A stretch of 64,000 nucleotides of DNA, taken from positions 1,054,001 to 1,118,000 of the forward strand of contig CP116227.1 of NCBI GenBank assembly GCA_038184435.1, written 5' to 3'. Every line of letters begins with the position of its first letter. Position 1 is the first letter of the stretch. The notes under the pieces were generated by a model, which saw only the letters and a list, made by a program, of their open reading frames with translations, did not search any database and was not told the DNA's origin. Positions 29,231 through 36,776 of the stretch are shown piece by piece. Position numbers and translations under genes: made by a program. Source of the stretch: Nocardioides alkalitolerans (GTDB taxonomy: Bacteria; Actinomycetota; Actinomycetes; Propionibacteriales; Nocardioidaceae).

Positions 29231-29300
29231 TGTAACGCGGTGTTAGTGCCACCTGCACCCTGGTCAACCACTGCCACAGTGACCCGGACACCGCGTTACA
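29231..29300. repeat. Intergenic palindromic repeat, copy 2 (inverted relative to copy 1)
   Basis: A 70-bp element bounded by a 13-bp perfect inverted repeat, TGTAACGCGGTGT at 29231-29243 and its complement at 29288-29300. It also contains the short hairpin CACTGCCACAGTG. Aligned with the reverse complement of copy 1, it shares the ends and an inner block including TGGTC, CCACAGTG and CCCGGACACCGCG, so both derive from one repeat. Lies 9 bases after the pepA stop codon side, so it could also act as a terminator. Confidence 0.8.
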
Positions 29301-29309
29301 CGACGGAGG

Positions 29310-30836
29310 TCAGCCAGCAGCGCGCGCCGCGGCCAGGCGGCGCGTGTAGGCCACGAGCGTCGGCACGGCGGCACCGGTGCCGCCCGGCGTCAGGTGGCCG
29401 GTCGCCCCGCCGGAGTGGAACGCCGGGCCGGCGATGTCGAGGTGGGCCCAGGGCCGTCCGTCCGTGAACTCGCGGAGGAACGCGCCGGCGAACAGCCCGC
29501 CGCCCCAGCGCACCCAGTCGTGCTGGGCGAGGTCGGCGACCTTGCTGCTGCGCACGCGCTCCTTCATCTCGGGCGGCAGGGGCATCGGCCACATGGCCTC
29601 GCCCGCGCCGGTCGCGGCGGCGACGACGTCGGCCACGACCTCGTCGGAGCCCATGACGCCGCTGATGCGGTCGCCCAGCGCGACGACCATCGCGCCCGTG
29701 AGGGTGGCGACGTCGAGGATGACGTCGGGCTCGCGCTCGGTGGCACGCACCAGGGCGTCGGCCAGCACGAGCCGGCCCTCGGCGTCGGTGTTGGAGACCT
29801 CGACGGTGGTGCCGCCGTAGATCCGCAGCACGTCGCCGGGGCGCGTCGCGCTGCTGGAGACCATGTTCTCGGCCATCGGCGCGAAGGCCGAGACCGCGAC
29901 GGGCAGCCCGAGCTCGGCGATCGCCAGGGTCGCCTGCACCACGGCGGCGGCACCGGCCATGTCGCACTTCATCGTGGTCATCGAGCCGCCGGGCTTGATG
30001 GAGAGGCCGCCGGAGTCGAAGGTGATGCCCTTGCCGACGAGCGCGAGGTGCGCCACCGGATCGGCCGGCGCGTAGGACAGCTCGACGAGACGCGGGGGAG
30101 CGCTCGAGGCGGCGCCGACACCGAGGATGCCGCCGCAGCCCAGCTCGGCCAGGGACGCCTCGTCGTGCACGGCGATGTCGATCTTCGGGGCACCACGGCC
30201 CTTCGTCGCGGCCTTGTGGGCGGCGACGACGGCGTCGGCGAAGGCGGGCGGGGTGAGGTCGACCGGGGGCGTGTTCACCCAGTCGCGGGTGGCGGCGACC
30301 GCCCGGGCGACGACCTGCGCGTCCGTCGCGGCCTGCTGCACGTCGGCGCGGCGCGCAGCGCCGGACAGCACGACCACCTCGGGGGCGCGCGTGTCCTCGC
30401 TCCGGGTCTCCTCGCGGTAGGTGCTGAACCGGTAGCCCCCGAGCTCCCAGCCCTCGACGACCGCGGTCACCAGTGCGGCGTCGTCGGCGGGCAGCGCCAC
30501 GGCCACGGTCGCGGCGTTCGTGGCCGCGCGGGCAGCGGCGCCGGCGGCGCGCCGTACGGCGGCGGGGTCGGTCTCCGCACCCTCCGCGCCCAGGCCCACG
30601 AGCACCAGCAACGGCGACGTGATGCCGTCGCCGGTCGGCAGAAGCCGTGTCTCGCCCTCGTCGCCCGTGACGCCGAGCGTGGTGAGGAGGGGGTGGAGCC
30701 GGCGCCCGTAGGCGTCGGCCACGTCCTCCGCGCCCGCCGCGAGGCGGGGCCCCTGCTCCGTGCGCACCACGCCGACGACCACGGCGTCGGCGCGCGTCTT
30801 GGCGGGGCTGGCCTTGCTGAGCGTGTAGGACGTCAC
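29310..30836 (-). CDS. pepA: Leucyl aminopeptidase (M17)
   Basis: Metal-dependent aminopeptidase releasing N-terminal residues from peptides; cytoplasmic hexamer. The C-terminal catalytic domain has the metal ligands in VGKGITFDSGG, MKCDMAGA and the M17 signature NTDAEGRL. The 508-residue length is normal. The GTG at 30836 (MTSYTLSKASPAKT) fits the usual N-terminus; the open frame extends far upstream but is the antisense shadow of gcvT. It is divergent from gcvT with only 45 bases between, so their promoters overlap. Confidence 0.95.
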   Translation of the reverse strand: MTSYTLSKASPAKTRADAVVVGVVRTEQGPRLAAGAEDVADAYGRRLHPLLTTLGVTGDEGETRLLPTGDGITSPLLVLVGLGAEGAETDPAAVRRAAGAAARAATNAATVAVALPADDAALVTAVVEGWELGGYRFSTYREETRSEDTRAPEVVVLSGAARRADVQQAATDAQVVARAVAATRDWVNTPPVDLTPPAFADAVVAAHKAATKGRGAPKIDIAVHDEASLAELGCGGILGVGAASSAPPRLVELSYAPADPVAHLALVGKGITFDSGGLSIKPGGSMTTMKCDMAGAAAVVQATLAIAELGLPVAVSAFAPMAENMVSSSATRPGDVLRIYGGTTVEVSNTDAEGRLVLADALVRATEREPDVILDVATLTGAMVVALGDRISGVMGSDEVVADVVAAATGAGEAMWPMPLPPEMKERVRSSKVADLAQHDWVRWGGGLFAGAFLREFTDGRPWAHLDIAGPAFHSGGATGHLTPGGTGAAVPTLVAYTRRLAAARAAG

Positions 30837-30881
30837 GCTCCCCGATGCTAGGTGACGCGCTGGTGACGTAGTTTCGCCCCC

Positions 30882-31994
30882 ATGGCTGCCACCCCCGAGC
30901 CCACCGACCTCCTCCGCTCCCCGCTGCACGAGCGGCACGTCGCCCTCGGCGCCAAGCTGGCGCCGTTCGGCGGGTGGGCGATGCCGGTGGAGTACGCCGC
31001 GGGCACGGCCGCCGAGCACACCGCGGTCCGCGAGCGGGTGGGCCTCTTCGACGTCAGCCACCTCGGCAAGGCGAGCGTGCGCGGGCCGGGGGCGGCGGCG
31101 TACGTGGACGCCGTGCTCACCAACAGCCTGGGGCGGATCGCGCCGGGCCAGGCGCAGTACACGCTCTGCTGCGCCGAGGACGGCGGTGTCGTCGACGACC
31201 TCATCGCCTACCTGCGCGCCGACGACGACGTGTTCCTCGTGCCCAACGCCGCCAACACCGCCGCGGTCGTCGCCATCCTGCGGGCCGGCGCCCCGGCGGG
31301 GATCGACGTGAGCGACGAGCACCGGGACCACGTCGTGCTCGCGGTGCAGGGCCCGTCCTCGGACGCGGTGCTCGAGGCGGCCGGTCTGCCCGCCGGCCAC
31401 CCCTACATGTCGTTCCGCGACACCACCTTCGACGGCGGGCCGGTGGTCGTGTGCCGCACGGGTTACACGGGGGAGCGCGGCTACGAGGTCGTCGCCCCGG
31501 TCGCGCTCGCCGAGCCGCTCTGGGACGCCCTGGTCGCGGCGGGGGAGCCGCACGGGCTGCTGCCGGCCGGTCTCGGCGCCCGCGACACGCTGCGCACCGA
31601 GATGGGCTACCCGCTGCACGGCCAGGACATCGCGCCGACCATCACCCCGGTGCAGGCGCGGCTGGGCTGGGCCGTCGGCTGGGACAAGCCCGCGTTCGCC
31701 GGCCGCGACGCCCTGCTCGCGGAGCGCGCGGCCGGACCGCAGCGGGTGCTGCGGGGCCTGCGGGCGGTGCGGCGCGGCATCCCCCGCCCCGGCATGCGCG
31801 TGCTCGACGCCGAGGGCGGCGAGCTCGGCCTCGTCACGTCCGGCACGTTCTCCCCGACGCTGCGCACCGGGATCGCGCTGGCCCTGCTCGACCGCGCGGT
31901 CGCCGAGGGCGACGAGGTCGTCGTCGACGTGCGGGGCCGGTCCGAGGCGTTCACCGTCGTGCGGCCGCCCTTCGTGGAGGCCTCGGCCCGCTGA
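30882..31994 (+). CDS. gcvT: Glycine cleavage system aminomethyltransferase (T-protein)
   Basis: Transfers the methylene group from aminomethyl-lipoyl GcvH to tetrahydrofolate, releasing ammonia. The N-terminal LRSPLHERHVALGAKLAPFGGWAMPVEY and GLFDVSHLGK are diagnostic, as are Asp in VVDDLIAYL, CRTGYTGERGYEV, and GARDTLRTEMGYPLHGQDI. 370 aa, full length. No glycine riboswitch is possible in the 45-base gap. A TAGTTT box ends 7 bases before the ATG and no Shine-Dalgarno sequence is present, so the mRNA is probably leaderless. gcvH and gcvP are not in the window. Confidence 0.96.
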   Translation: MAATPEPTDLLRSPLHERHVALGAKLAPFGGWAMPVEYAAGTAAEHTAVRERVGLFDVSHLGKASVRGPGAAAYVDAVLTNSLGRIAPGQAQYTLCCAEDGGVVDDLIAYLRADDDVFLVPNAANTAAVVAILRAGAPAGIDVSDEHRDHVVLAVQGPSSDAVLEAAGLPAGHPYMSFRDTTFDGGPVVVCRTGYTGERGYEVVAPVALAEPLWDALVAAGEPHGLLPAGLGARDTLRTEMGYPLHGQDIAPTITPVQARLGWAVGWDKPAFAGRDALLAERAAGPQRVLRGLRAVRRGIPRPGMRVLDAEGGELGLVTSGTFSPTLRTGIALALLDRAVAEGDEVVVDVRGRSEAFTVVRPPFVEASAR

Positions 31995-32006
31995 GCCCGG
32001 GCCGCG

Positions 32007-32828
32007 TCAGCCGAGCGCCAGCGCGCTCACGACGAGCGTCACCGTCACGGCGGACTCGACGCACGCGCCGTACACGTCACCGGTGACGCCGCCGAAGCGG
32101 CGGCGGCAGCGCCGGGCGAGGAGGTACGCCGCCGCCTGGCCCGCGACGACGCCGAGGCCGAGCGCGAGGAGCCAGCGGTCCGGTGCGACGGGGCCGACGA
32201 GCAGCACCCCGAGGACCGCGGCACCCGCGAGCAGGGTGAGGGTCGCGCCCACCGCGACGGCCGCCCGGGCGCCGGTGACCGCTCCGGCCACGGTCGCGCC
32301 GAGACCGTCGCCGCGCGCGGCCGGCCAGGCCGGGGTGCAGAGCCAGGGCAGCGTGCCCCGTCCCGCGACGACCGCGACCGCGAGCGCCAGCGCGCCGAGC
32401 ACGGCGTCGTGGGCCAGGAGCGTGGCGGCCGCCGCGACCTGCGCCAGCAGCGCGAGCACGAGGGTCGCGACGCCGAAGGGCCCGATGTCGGACTTCTTCA
32501 TGATCGCCAGCGCGAGCTCGCCGGAGCGGCCCGACCCGAGCCCGTCGGCGACGTCGGCGAGCCCGTCGAGGTGCAGGGCGCGGGTCAGCGCGGCCGCTCC
32601 GGCGATGGCGAGGACGGCGAGGAGCAGCGGCGCGGAGCCGAGGTGGGCGAGCACGCCGACGGGTACGGCGAGGAGCAGCGCCAGCACGAGCCCGACGCCC
32701 GGCGCGACCGCCATGGCGACGCCCGCGATGGCCCGGTCCACCCGCCGCGGCGGCGGGACGCGCAGGACGGAGAGGGTGCCGACGGCGAGCCGGACTCCGT
32801 CACCGGTGCTCGTGCCCGCGGGGCTCAC
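32007..32828 (-). CDS. cobS: Adenosylcobinamide-GDP ribazoletransferase (cobalamin synthase CobS)
   Basis: Membrane enzyme joining adenosylcobinamide-GDP and alpha-ribazole in the last stage of cobalamin assembly. 273 residues with several hydrophobic segments. Family motifs HLDGLADVADGLGSGRSGELALAIMKKSDIGPFG and FGGVTGDVYGACVE are visible. The GTG at 32828 overlaps the stop of the cobU fusion gene by 4 bases, so the two are coupled. Its 3' end converges on gcvT with 12 bases between. Confidence 0.95.
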   Translation of the reverse strand: MSPAGTSTGDGVRLAVGTLSVLRVPPPRRVDRAIAGVAMAVAPGVGLVLALLLAVPVGVLAHLGSAPLLLAVLAIAGAAALTRALHLDGLADVADGLGSGRSGELALAIMKKSDIGPFGVATLVLALLAQVAAAATLLAHDAVLGALALAVAVVAGRGTLPWLCTPAWPAARGDGLGATVAGAVTGARAAVAVGATLTLLAGAAVLGVLLVGPVAPDRWLLALGLGVVAGQAAAYLLARRCRRRFGGVTGDVYGACVESAVTVTLVVSALALG

Positions 32829-34198
32829 AGGGACACGACCCGTCCGGCGACGCACCAGCGCACGTCCTCGGTCGCAGCGGCGACGGCCGCGTTCAGGCGC
32901 CCCATGGCGTCGCGGAACAACCTGCCCGACGCCGTGGCCGGCACGATGCCCTGGCCCACCTCGTTGCTGACGGCGACGACCCGGCGGGAGGTCGTGCGCC
33001 AGGCCTCGAGCAGCGCGGCGACCTCGGCCTCGACCGCGGCCCACGCGTCGGCGTGGTCGGGCGCGGAGGGCTCCCACGCGCCGTACCGGTCGATGACGCC
33101 CGTCAGCCAGAGGGTCAGGCAGTCGACCAGCAGTGCCTCGCCGGGCGCCTCGTCGGCGAGCAGCCCGACGAGGTCGAGGGTCTCGACCGTGCGCCAGTGG
33201 GCCGGGCGACGCTCGACGTGCAGGGCCACGCGCTCGGCCCACTCGGCGTCCCCGTCGCGGCGGCCGCTGGTCGCGACGTACGCCACCTGCGGCTCGCCCG
33301 CCACGAGCCGCTCGGCCTCGACGGACTTGCCCGAGCGGGCCCCGCCGAGCACCAGCGTGCGGCCGCCCGGTCGGGGGGTGACGGCGCCGGGGACGAGCTC
33401 GGTGCCGTCGTCGACCACGCGGGCGCCGACGGCGGCGAGGCGGCGCGCGAGCTCGGGCGTCGGCGGGTTGTGGTGGGAGAGGTGCACCGCGACGACGTCC
33501 GTGGTGTCGGTGACGGCACCCACCGCGCGGAGCCGGCGGACCTGCTCGGCGAACGTGGCCAGCGCGAGGTGCTGCTCACCGGCGAGGTCGACGCGGTCGC
33601 CGAAGGTCTCCTCGAGGAGCACGACGTCGTACGCCGCGCCCTCCACCGCCGTGATCGTCGCCGCGGGCAGGGGGCCGGTGTCGGTGGCGTGCAGGACGCG
33701 TGTCCCGGTCGGCGTCGTCACGTCCCAGAGCACGGCCTCGACCGCGCCGGGGTCGCCCAGGCCGGTGCGGTGGGCGGCGGCCAGCACCCGCACGTCGTAG
33801 CCGAGGAGGGTGTGCCGCTCGCCGGGCGCGACAGGCAGCCACGTCACCGGTGCGTCGTCGGGCAGCCAGGCACGCGCGGCCGCGATCGCGTCGGGCGGGC
33901 CGGCGACGGTGAGCGGTGCGTCGGTGACCCAGCCCCGATGCATCAGCGCGGCGGGACTGAGGTGGTCGGAGTGCTGGTGGGTGACGAGGAGGAGGCGCAC
34001 GCCGGTGAGGTCGGTGCCCGCCCGGGTGGCCGCCTCGGGCGTGCTGGGTCCGCAGTCGAGGAGAACGGTCCCGTCGAGGAGCGCGGCGGTCTGGCCGCGC
34101 ACCCGGCCGGCCGCGCGCTCCGCACCGCAGGAGGCGCAGCGGCAGAACGCCTGGGGCCAGCCGTCGGCGGCACCGGTGCCGAGGAGTCGCACGCTCAC
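32825..34198 (-). CDS. cobU: Fusion of an MBL-fold metallohydrolase with adenosylcobinamide kinase/guanylyltransferase (CobU)
   Basis: A 457-residue two-domain protein. Residues 1-272 are a PhnP-like metallo-beta-lactamase-fold hydrolase: zinc-type CRCASC at 19-24, HQHSDH at 74-79, HATDTG at 170-175 and HLSHHNPPT near 239. Residues 280-457 are CobU, with P-loop GGARSGKS at 285-292, the guanylylated-His region (VALHVERRPAHW), DCLTLWLT and VSNEVGQGIVP. CobU activates cobinamide for CobS, encoded next. The hydrolase half could remove a phosphate in the same pathway (for example from alpha-ribazole phosphate), but this is inference. GTG start at 34198; a GTG 12 codons upstream is possible. Confidence 0.9.
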   Translation of the reverse strand: MSVRLLGTGAADGWPQAFCRCASCGAERAAGRVRGQTAALLDGTVLLDCGPSTPEAATRAGTDLTGVRLLLVTHQHSDHLSPAALMHRGWVTDAPLTVAGPPDAIAAARAWLPDDAPVTWLPVAPGERHTLLGYDVRVLAAAHRTGLGDPGAVEAVLWDVTTPTGTRVLHATDTGPLPAATITAVEGAAYDVVLLEETFGDRVDLAGEQHLALATFAEQVRRLRAVGAVTDTTDVVAVHLSHHNPPTPELARRLAAVGARVVDDGTELVPGAVTPRPGGRTLVLGGARSGKSVEAERLVAGEPQVAYVATSGRRDGDAEWAERVALHVERRPAHWRTVETLDLVGLLADEAPGEALLVDCLTLWLTGVIDRYGAWEPSAPDHADAWAAVEAEVAALLEAWRTTSRRVVAVSNEVGQGIVPATASGRLFRDAMGRLNAAVAAATEDVRWCVAGRVVSL

Positions 34199-34254
34199 CG
34201 GGTCATTGTCGGGTCCGTTGTCGGGGGCGGGCACCCGCCCCTAGTCTCGGGGGC

Positions 34255-34512
34255 GTGAACCTCCCCGACGCGCCGTCCGCCTTCCGCTCCCCGACGCCCC
34301 CGGAGCAGCTCTGGTGGTGGCGCGCTGAGGACCGGGACGGCAACGAGGTGACCGTGACCGGCGAGCACGCCGACGAGCGGTTCCCGAGCCAGTCCGACGC
34401 GGAGTCGTGGGTGGGCGAGGTCTTCGGCGACCTGGTCGAGCAGGGCGTCGACGCGGTCGTGCTGTTCGAGGGGGAGCGCCGGGTCTACGGCCCGATGTCC
34501 CTGCACCCCTGA
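34255..34512 (+). CDS. Conserved small acidic protein of unknown function
   Basis: An 85-residue, acidic, soluble protein that I do not recognise functionally. Residues EQLWWWRAEDRDGNEV, RFPSQSDAESWVGEVFGDLVEQGVDAVVLFEGERRVYGPMSL suggest a compact alpha/beta fold, and similar small actinobacterial proteins are common. GTG start with TAGTCT ending 7 bases upstream, a leaderless arrangement. It precedes thyA by 27 bases but thyA has its own TAGTCT box. Confidence 0.8.
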   Translation: MNLPDAPSAFRSPTPPEQLWWWRAEDRDGNEVTVTGEHADERFPSQSDAESWVGEVFGDLVEQGVDAVVLFEGERRVYGPMSLHP

Positions 34513-34539
34513 GCGCCTCGCAGCGGTAGTCTCACGGGC

Positions 34540-35352
34540 GTGCAGGCCTACCTCGACCTCGTCCGCCGCATCCTCGACGAGGGGGTGGAAAAGTCCGACC
34601 GCACGGGCACCGGCACGCTCAGCGTGTTCGGCCACCAGATGCGCTTCGACCTGACCGCCGGCTTCCCGCTCGTCACGACGAAGAAGGTCCACACGCGCTC
34701 CGTGTTCGCCGAGCTGCTGTGGTTCCTGCGCGGCGACACCAACGTGCGCTGGCTGCAGGAGCGCGGCGTGACGATCTGGGACGAGTGGGCGGACGAGGAC
34801 GGCGAGCTCGGCCCCGTCTACGGCGCGCAGTGGCGCTCCTGGCCTACGCCCGACGGCGGTTCCATCGACCAGATCACCAAGATCATCGAGCAGATCCGCA
34901 CCGACCCCGACTCGCGACGGCACGTCGTCAGCGCCTGGAACGTTGCCCAGGTCGACGACATGGCGTTGATGCCGTGCCACACGGTGTTCCAGTTCTACGT
35001 CGCGCCGGCGCGGGACGGCGGGCGGCCGCGGCTGTCGTGCCAGCTCTACCAGCGCTCGGGCGACGTCTTCCTCGGCGTGCCGTTCAACATCGCGTCGTAC
35101 GCGCTGCTGACCCACATGGTCGCCCACGTGCTCGACCTCGAGGTGGGGGACTTCGTGCATACGCTCGGCGACGCGCACCTCTACCTCAACCACCTCGACC
35201 AGGCCCGCCTGCAGCTCACGCGCGAGCCGCGTCCGCTGCCGACGCTGTGGCTGGACCCGGCCGTGCGGGAGATCGACGGGTTCGACCTGGAGCACGTCGA
35301 GGTGCGCGGCTACGACCCGCACCCGGGGATCAAGGCGCCGATCGCCGTATGA
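34540..35352 (+). CDS. thyA: Thymidylate synthase ThyA
   Basis: Makes dTMP from dUMP using methylene-tetrahydrofolate, producing dihydrofolate. 270 aa. Catalytic Cys146 lies in MALMPCHTVFQFYV, with the dUMP-binding QLYQRSGDVFLGVPFNIASYALL. GTG start with a TAGTCT box 7 bases upstream and no Shine-Dalgarno sequence, a likely leaderless start. It overlaps the next gene, encoding dihydrofolate reductase, by 4 bases (ATGA), the classic pair in which DHFR regenerates tetrahydrofolate. Confidence 0.98.
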   Translation: MQAYLDLVRRILDEGVEKSDRTGTGTLSVFGHQMRFDLTAGFPLVTTKKVHTRSVFAELLWFLRGDTNVRWLQERGVTIWDEWADEDGELGPVYGAQWRSWPTPDGGSIDQITKIIEQIRTDPDSRRHVVSAWNVAQVDDMALMPCHTVFQFYVAPARDGGRPRLSCQLYQRSGDVFLGVPFNIASYALLTHMVAHVLDLEVGDFVHTLGDAHLYLNHLDQARLQLTREPRPLPTLWLDPAVREIDGFDLEHVEVRGYDPHPGIKAPIAV

Positions 35353-36596
35353 CCACCCCCGGCGGCCTCACCGTCACCTGCGTCGCCGCCGTCGCGCGCA
35401 ACGGGGTCATCGGGGACGGCCCCGACATCCCGTGGAAGGTGCCCGGGGAGCAGGCGGAGTTCAAGCGCCGCACCCTCGGTACGACGCTGTTGATGGGCCG
35501 CGCGACCTACGCGTCGATCGGGCGACCGCTGCCCGGGCGGACGACGGTGGTGCTGACGCGGGACGCCGCGTGGTCGCCGGGGCACGACGGGGTCCACGTC
35601 GCCCGCGACCTTGATGCCGCGGTGGCGATCGCCGACGGGCTCGGTGTTCCCGTCAGCGTGGCGGGCGGGGCGCAGGTGTACGCCGCAGCCCTCGCCGTCC
35701 CCGGTCTGGTCGACGCCCAGGTGCTCACCGAGATCCCGCTCGAGGTGCGGGGCGACGTGCGCTACCCGGCGATCGACGAGGCCGGGTGGCCCGTGGTCGA
35801 CCGCGACGTGCACGACGGGTTCACCGTGGTGGTGCGCTGGCGCCGGGCGCGTCTCGACGCGCTGGCGGGGCTCCTGGGTGGCCCGGTCGCGGGTCCGGCG
35901 CTGCTGCGCGGCGGTACCCACGCGACGACCCTCGCCGTCCGGCAGCGGGACCGCGACCTCGTGGCGCGGTGGTTCCCGCCCGGCGACCCGGCGGTCGAGC
36001 GCGAGCGTGCTGTGCTGGAGGTCGCTCCGCCCCTGGCGCCTCGGTACGTCGCGGACGGCGCCACGCCGTGGGGTCCGGTGCTCGTCACGACGCGGCTCGC
36101 TGGCGGCACCCCGCCTCCCGACACCGCGCCCGAGGAGCTCGCGCCCGCGATGGCGGAGGCCCTGGCCGCGGTGCACGCGTGGGACGGCGCGGGCCTGCCC
36201 GGCTCCTCGGCGGTTGCGACACCGCCCTCGGCGCGGACGGCCCTGGTCCACGGTGACTTCTGGGCCGGCAACCTGCTGTGGGACGGGTCGCGCGTCGCCG
36301 GCATCGTCGACTGGACCGGGGCCTGCCGTGGTCCGGTCGAGCTCGACGTGGCGTGGGCGCGCCAGGACCTGGTGCTGCTGGGATCGGCGGAGGCCGCGCG
36401 CATCTTCCTCGAGGCGTACGAGCGAGCCAGCGGGGTCCGGCTCGGCGACGTACCCGCGTGGGACCGGTGGGCCGTCGACCGGGCCGCGCCGCAGGTCGCG
36501 GGATGGGCGGCGAACTATGCCGGGATCGGGCGCCCGGACCTCACGGGTCCGGTGTTGGTCGAGCGACTCCAGCGGTTCGCCGACGCATTGGGCTGA
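35349..36596 (+). CDS. folA: Fusion of dihydrofolate reductase with an aminoglycoside-phosphotransferase-fold kinase
   Basis: One uninterrupted frame of 415 residues. Residues 1-165 are dihydrofolate reductase: VTCVAAVARNGVIG, catalytic Asp26 in DIPWK, TTLLMGRATYASIGRPLPGR, and VAGGAQVYAAAL. Residues about 167-415 have the phosphotransferase (APH/choline-kinase) fold: the catalytic loop HGDFWAGNLL at 301-310 and metal-binding Asp321 in IVDWTGA, followed by the helical C-terminus. There is no stop between the halves; the junction is near base 35844. DHFR recycles the dihydrofolate made by ThyA just upstream. The kinase substrate is unknown; it could be a small molecule such as a fructosamine, homoserine or choline-like compound. 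A separate internal start for the kinase cannot be excluded. Confidence 0.88.
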   Translation: MTTPGGLTVTCVAAVARNGVIGDGPDIPWKVPGEQAEFKRRTLGTTLLMGRATYASIGRPLPGRTTVVLTRDAAWSPGHDGVHVARDLDAAVAIADGLGVPVSVAGGAQVYAAALAVPGLVDAQVLTEIPLEVRGDVRYPAIDEAGWPVVDRDVHDGFTVVVRWRRARLDALAGLLGGPVAGPALLRGGTHATTLAVRQRDRDLVARWFPPGDPAVERERAVLEVAPPLAPRYVADGATPWGPVLVTTRLAGGTPPPDTAPEELAPAMAEALAAVHAWDGAGLPGSSAVATPPSARTALVHGDFWAGNLLWDGSRVAGIVDWTGACRGPVELDVAWARQDLVLLGSAEAARIFLEAYERASGVRLGDVPAWDRWAVDRAAPQVAGWAANYAGIGRPDLTGPVLVERLQRFADALG

Positions 36597-36615
36597 GGAC
36601 GCGGGTGGTTCAGCC

Positions 36616-36647
36616 GGCGTGTTCCCCGGTCAGCCGGGGAACACGCC
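36616..36647. terminator. Strong hairpin after the DHFR-kinase gene
   Basis: A perfect 14-bp stem (GGCGTGTTCCCCGG with its complement) around loop TCAG, 20 bases after the stop codon. Probably the terminator of the thyA-folA transcript. It is also the left part of a larger symmetric palindrome (36622-36704). Confidence 0.75.
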
Positions 36648-36704
36648 GCCTTGACCATCAAATTTGATGGTCAAAGCGGTCGATTCCCCGGCTGACCGGG
36701 GAAA
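36622..36704. repeat. 83-bp nested symmetric palindrome
   Basis: Three palindromes arranged about one centre at base 36663. The core, 36651-36675, is TTGACCATCAAA, one base, then TTTGATGGTCAA. On either side, at equal distance (9-base spacers), lie two 8-bp hairpins, 36622-36641 and 36685-36704, which are exact reverse complements of each other (loops TCAG and CTGA). So the whole block reads nearly the same on both strands. It may be a mobile repeat, a bidirectional terminator or an operator array. Confidence 0.8.
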
Positions 36705-36776
36705 GTTGTCAACTCCTGTGACTAACGTGCGCCTCGCCGAACAACCCAACTCGGCGGATTGTGTAACAATCTTCCC

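Noticed and set aside
29231..29300. The TGTAACGCGGTGT repeats as a CRISPR array
   Set aside because: Only two copies, inverted relative to each other, palindromic at both ends, with no regular spacers and no cas genes.
30837..30881. Glycine riboswitch before gcvT
   Set aside because: The gap to the divergent pepA is only 45 bases and the promoter box sits directly before the ATG, leaving no room.
32825..34254. Cobalamin riboswitch upstream of cobU-cobS
   Set aside because: The upstream gap is under 60 bases and holds no B12-box-like sequence.
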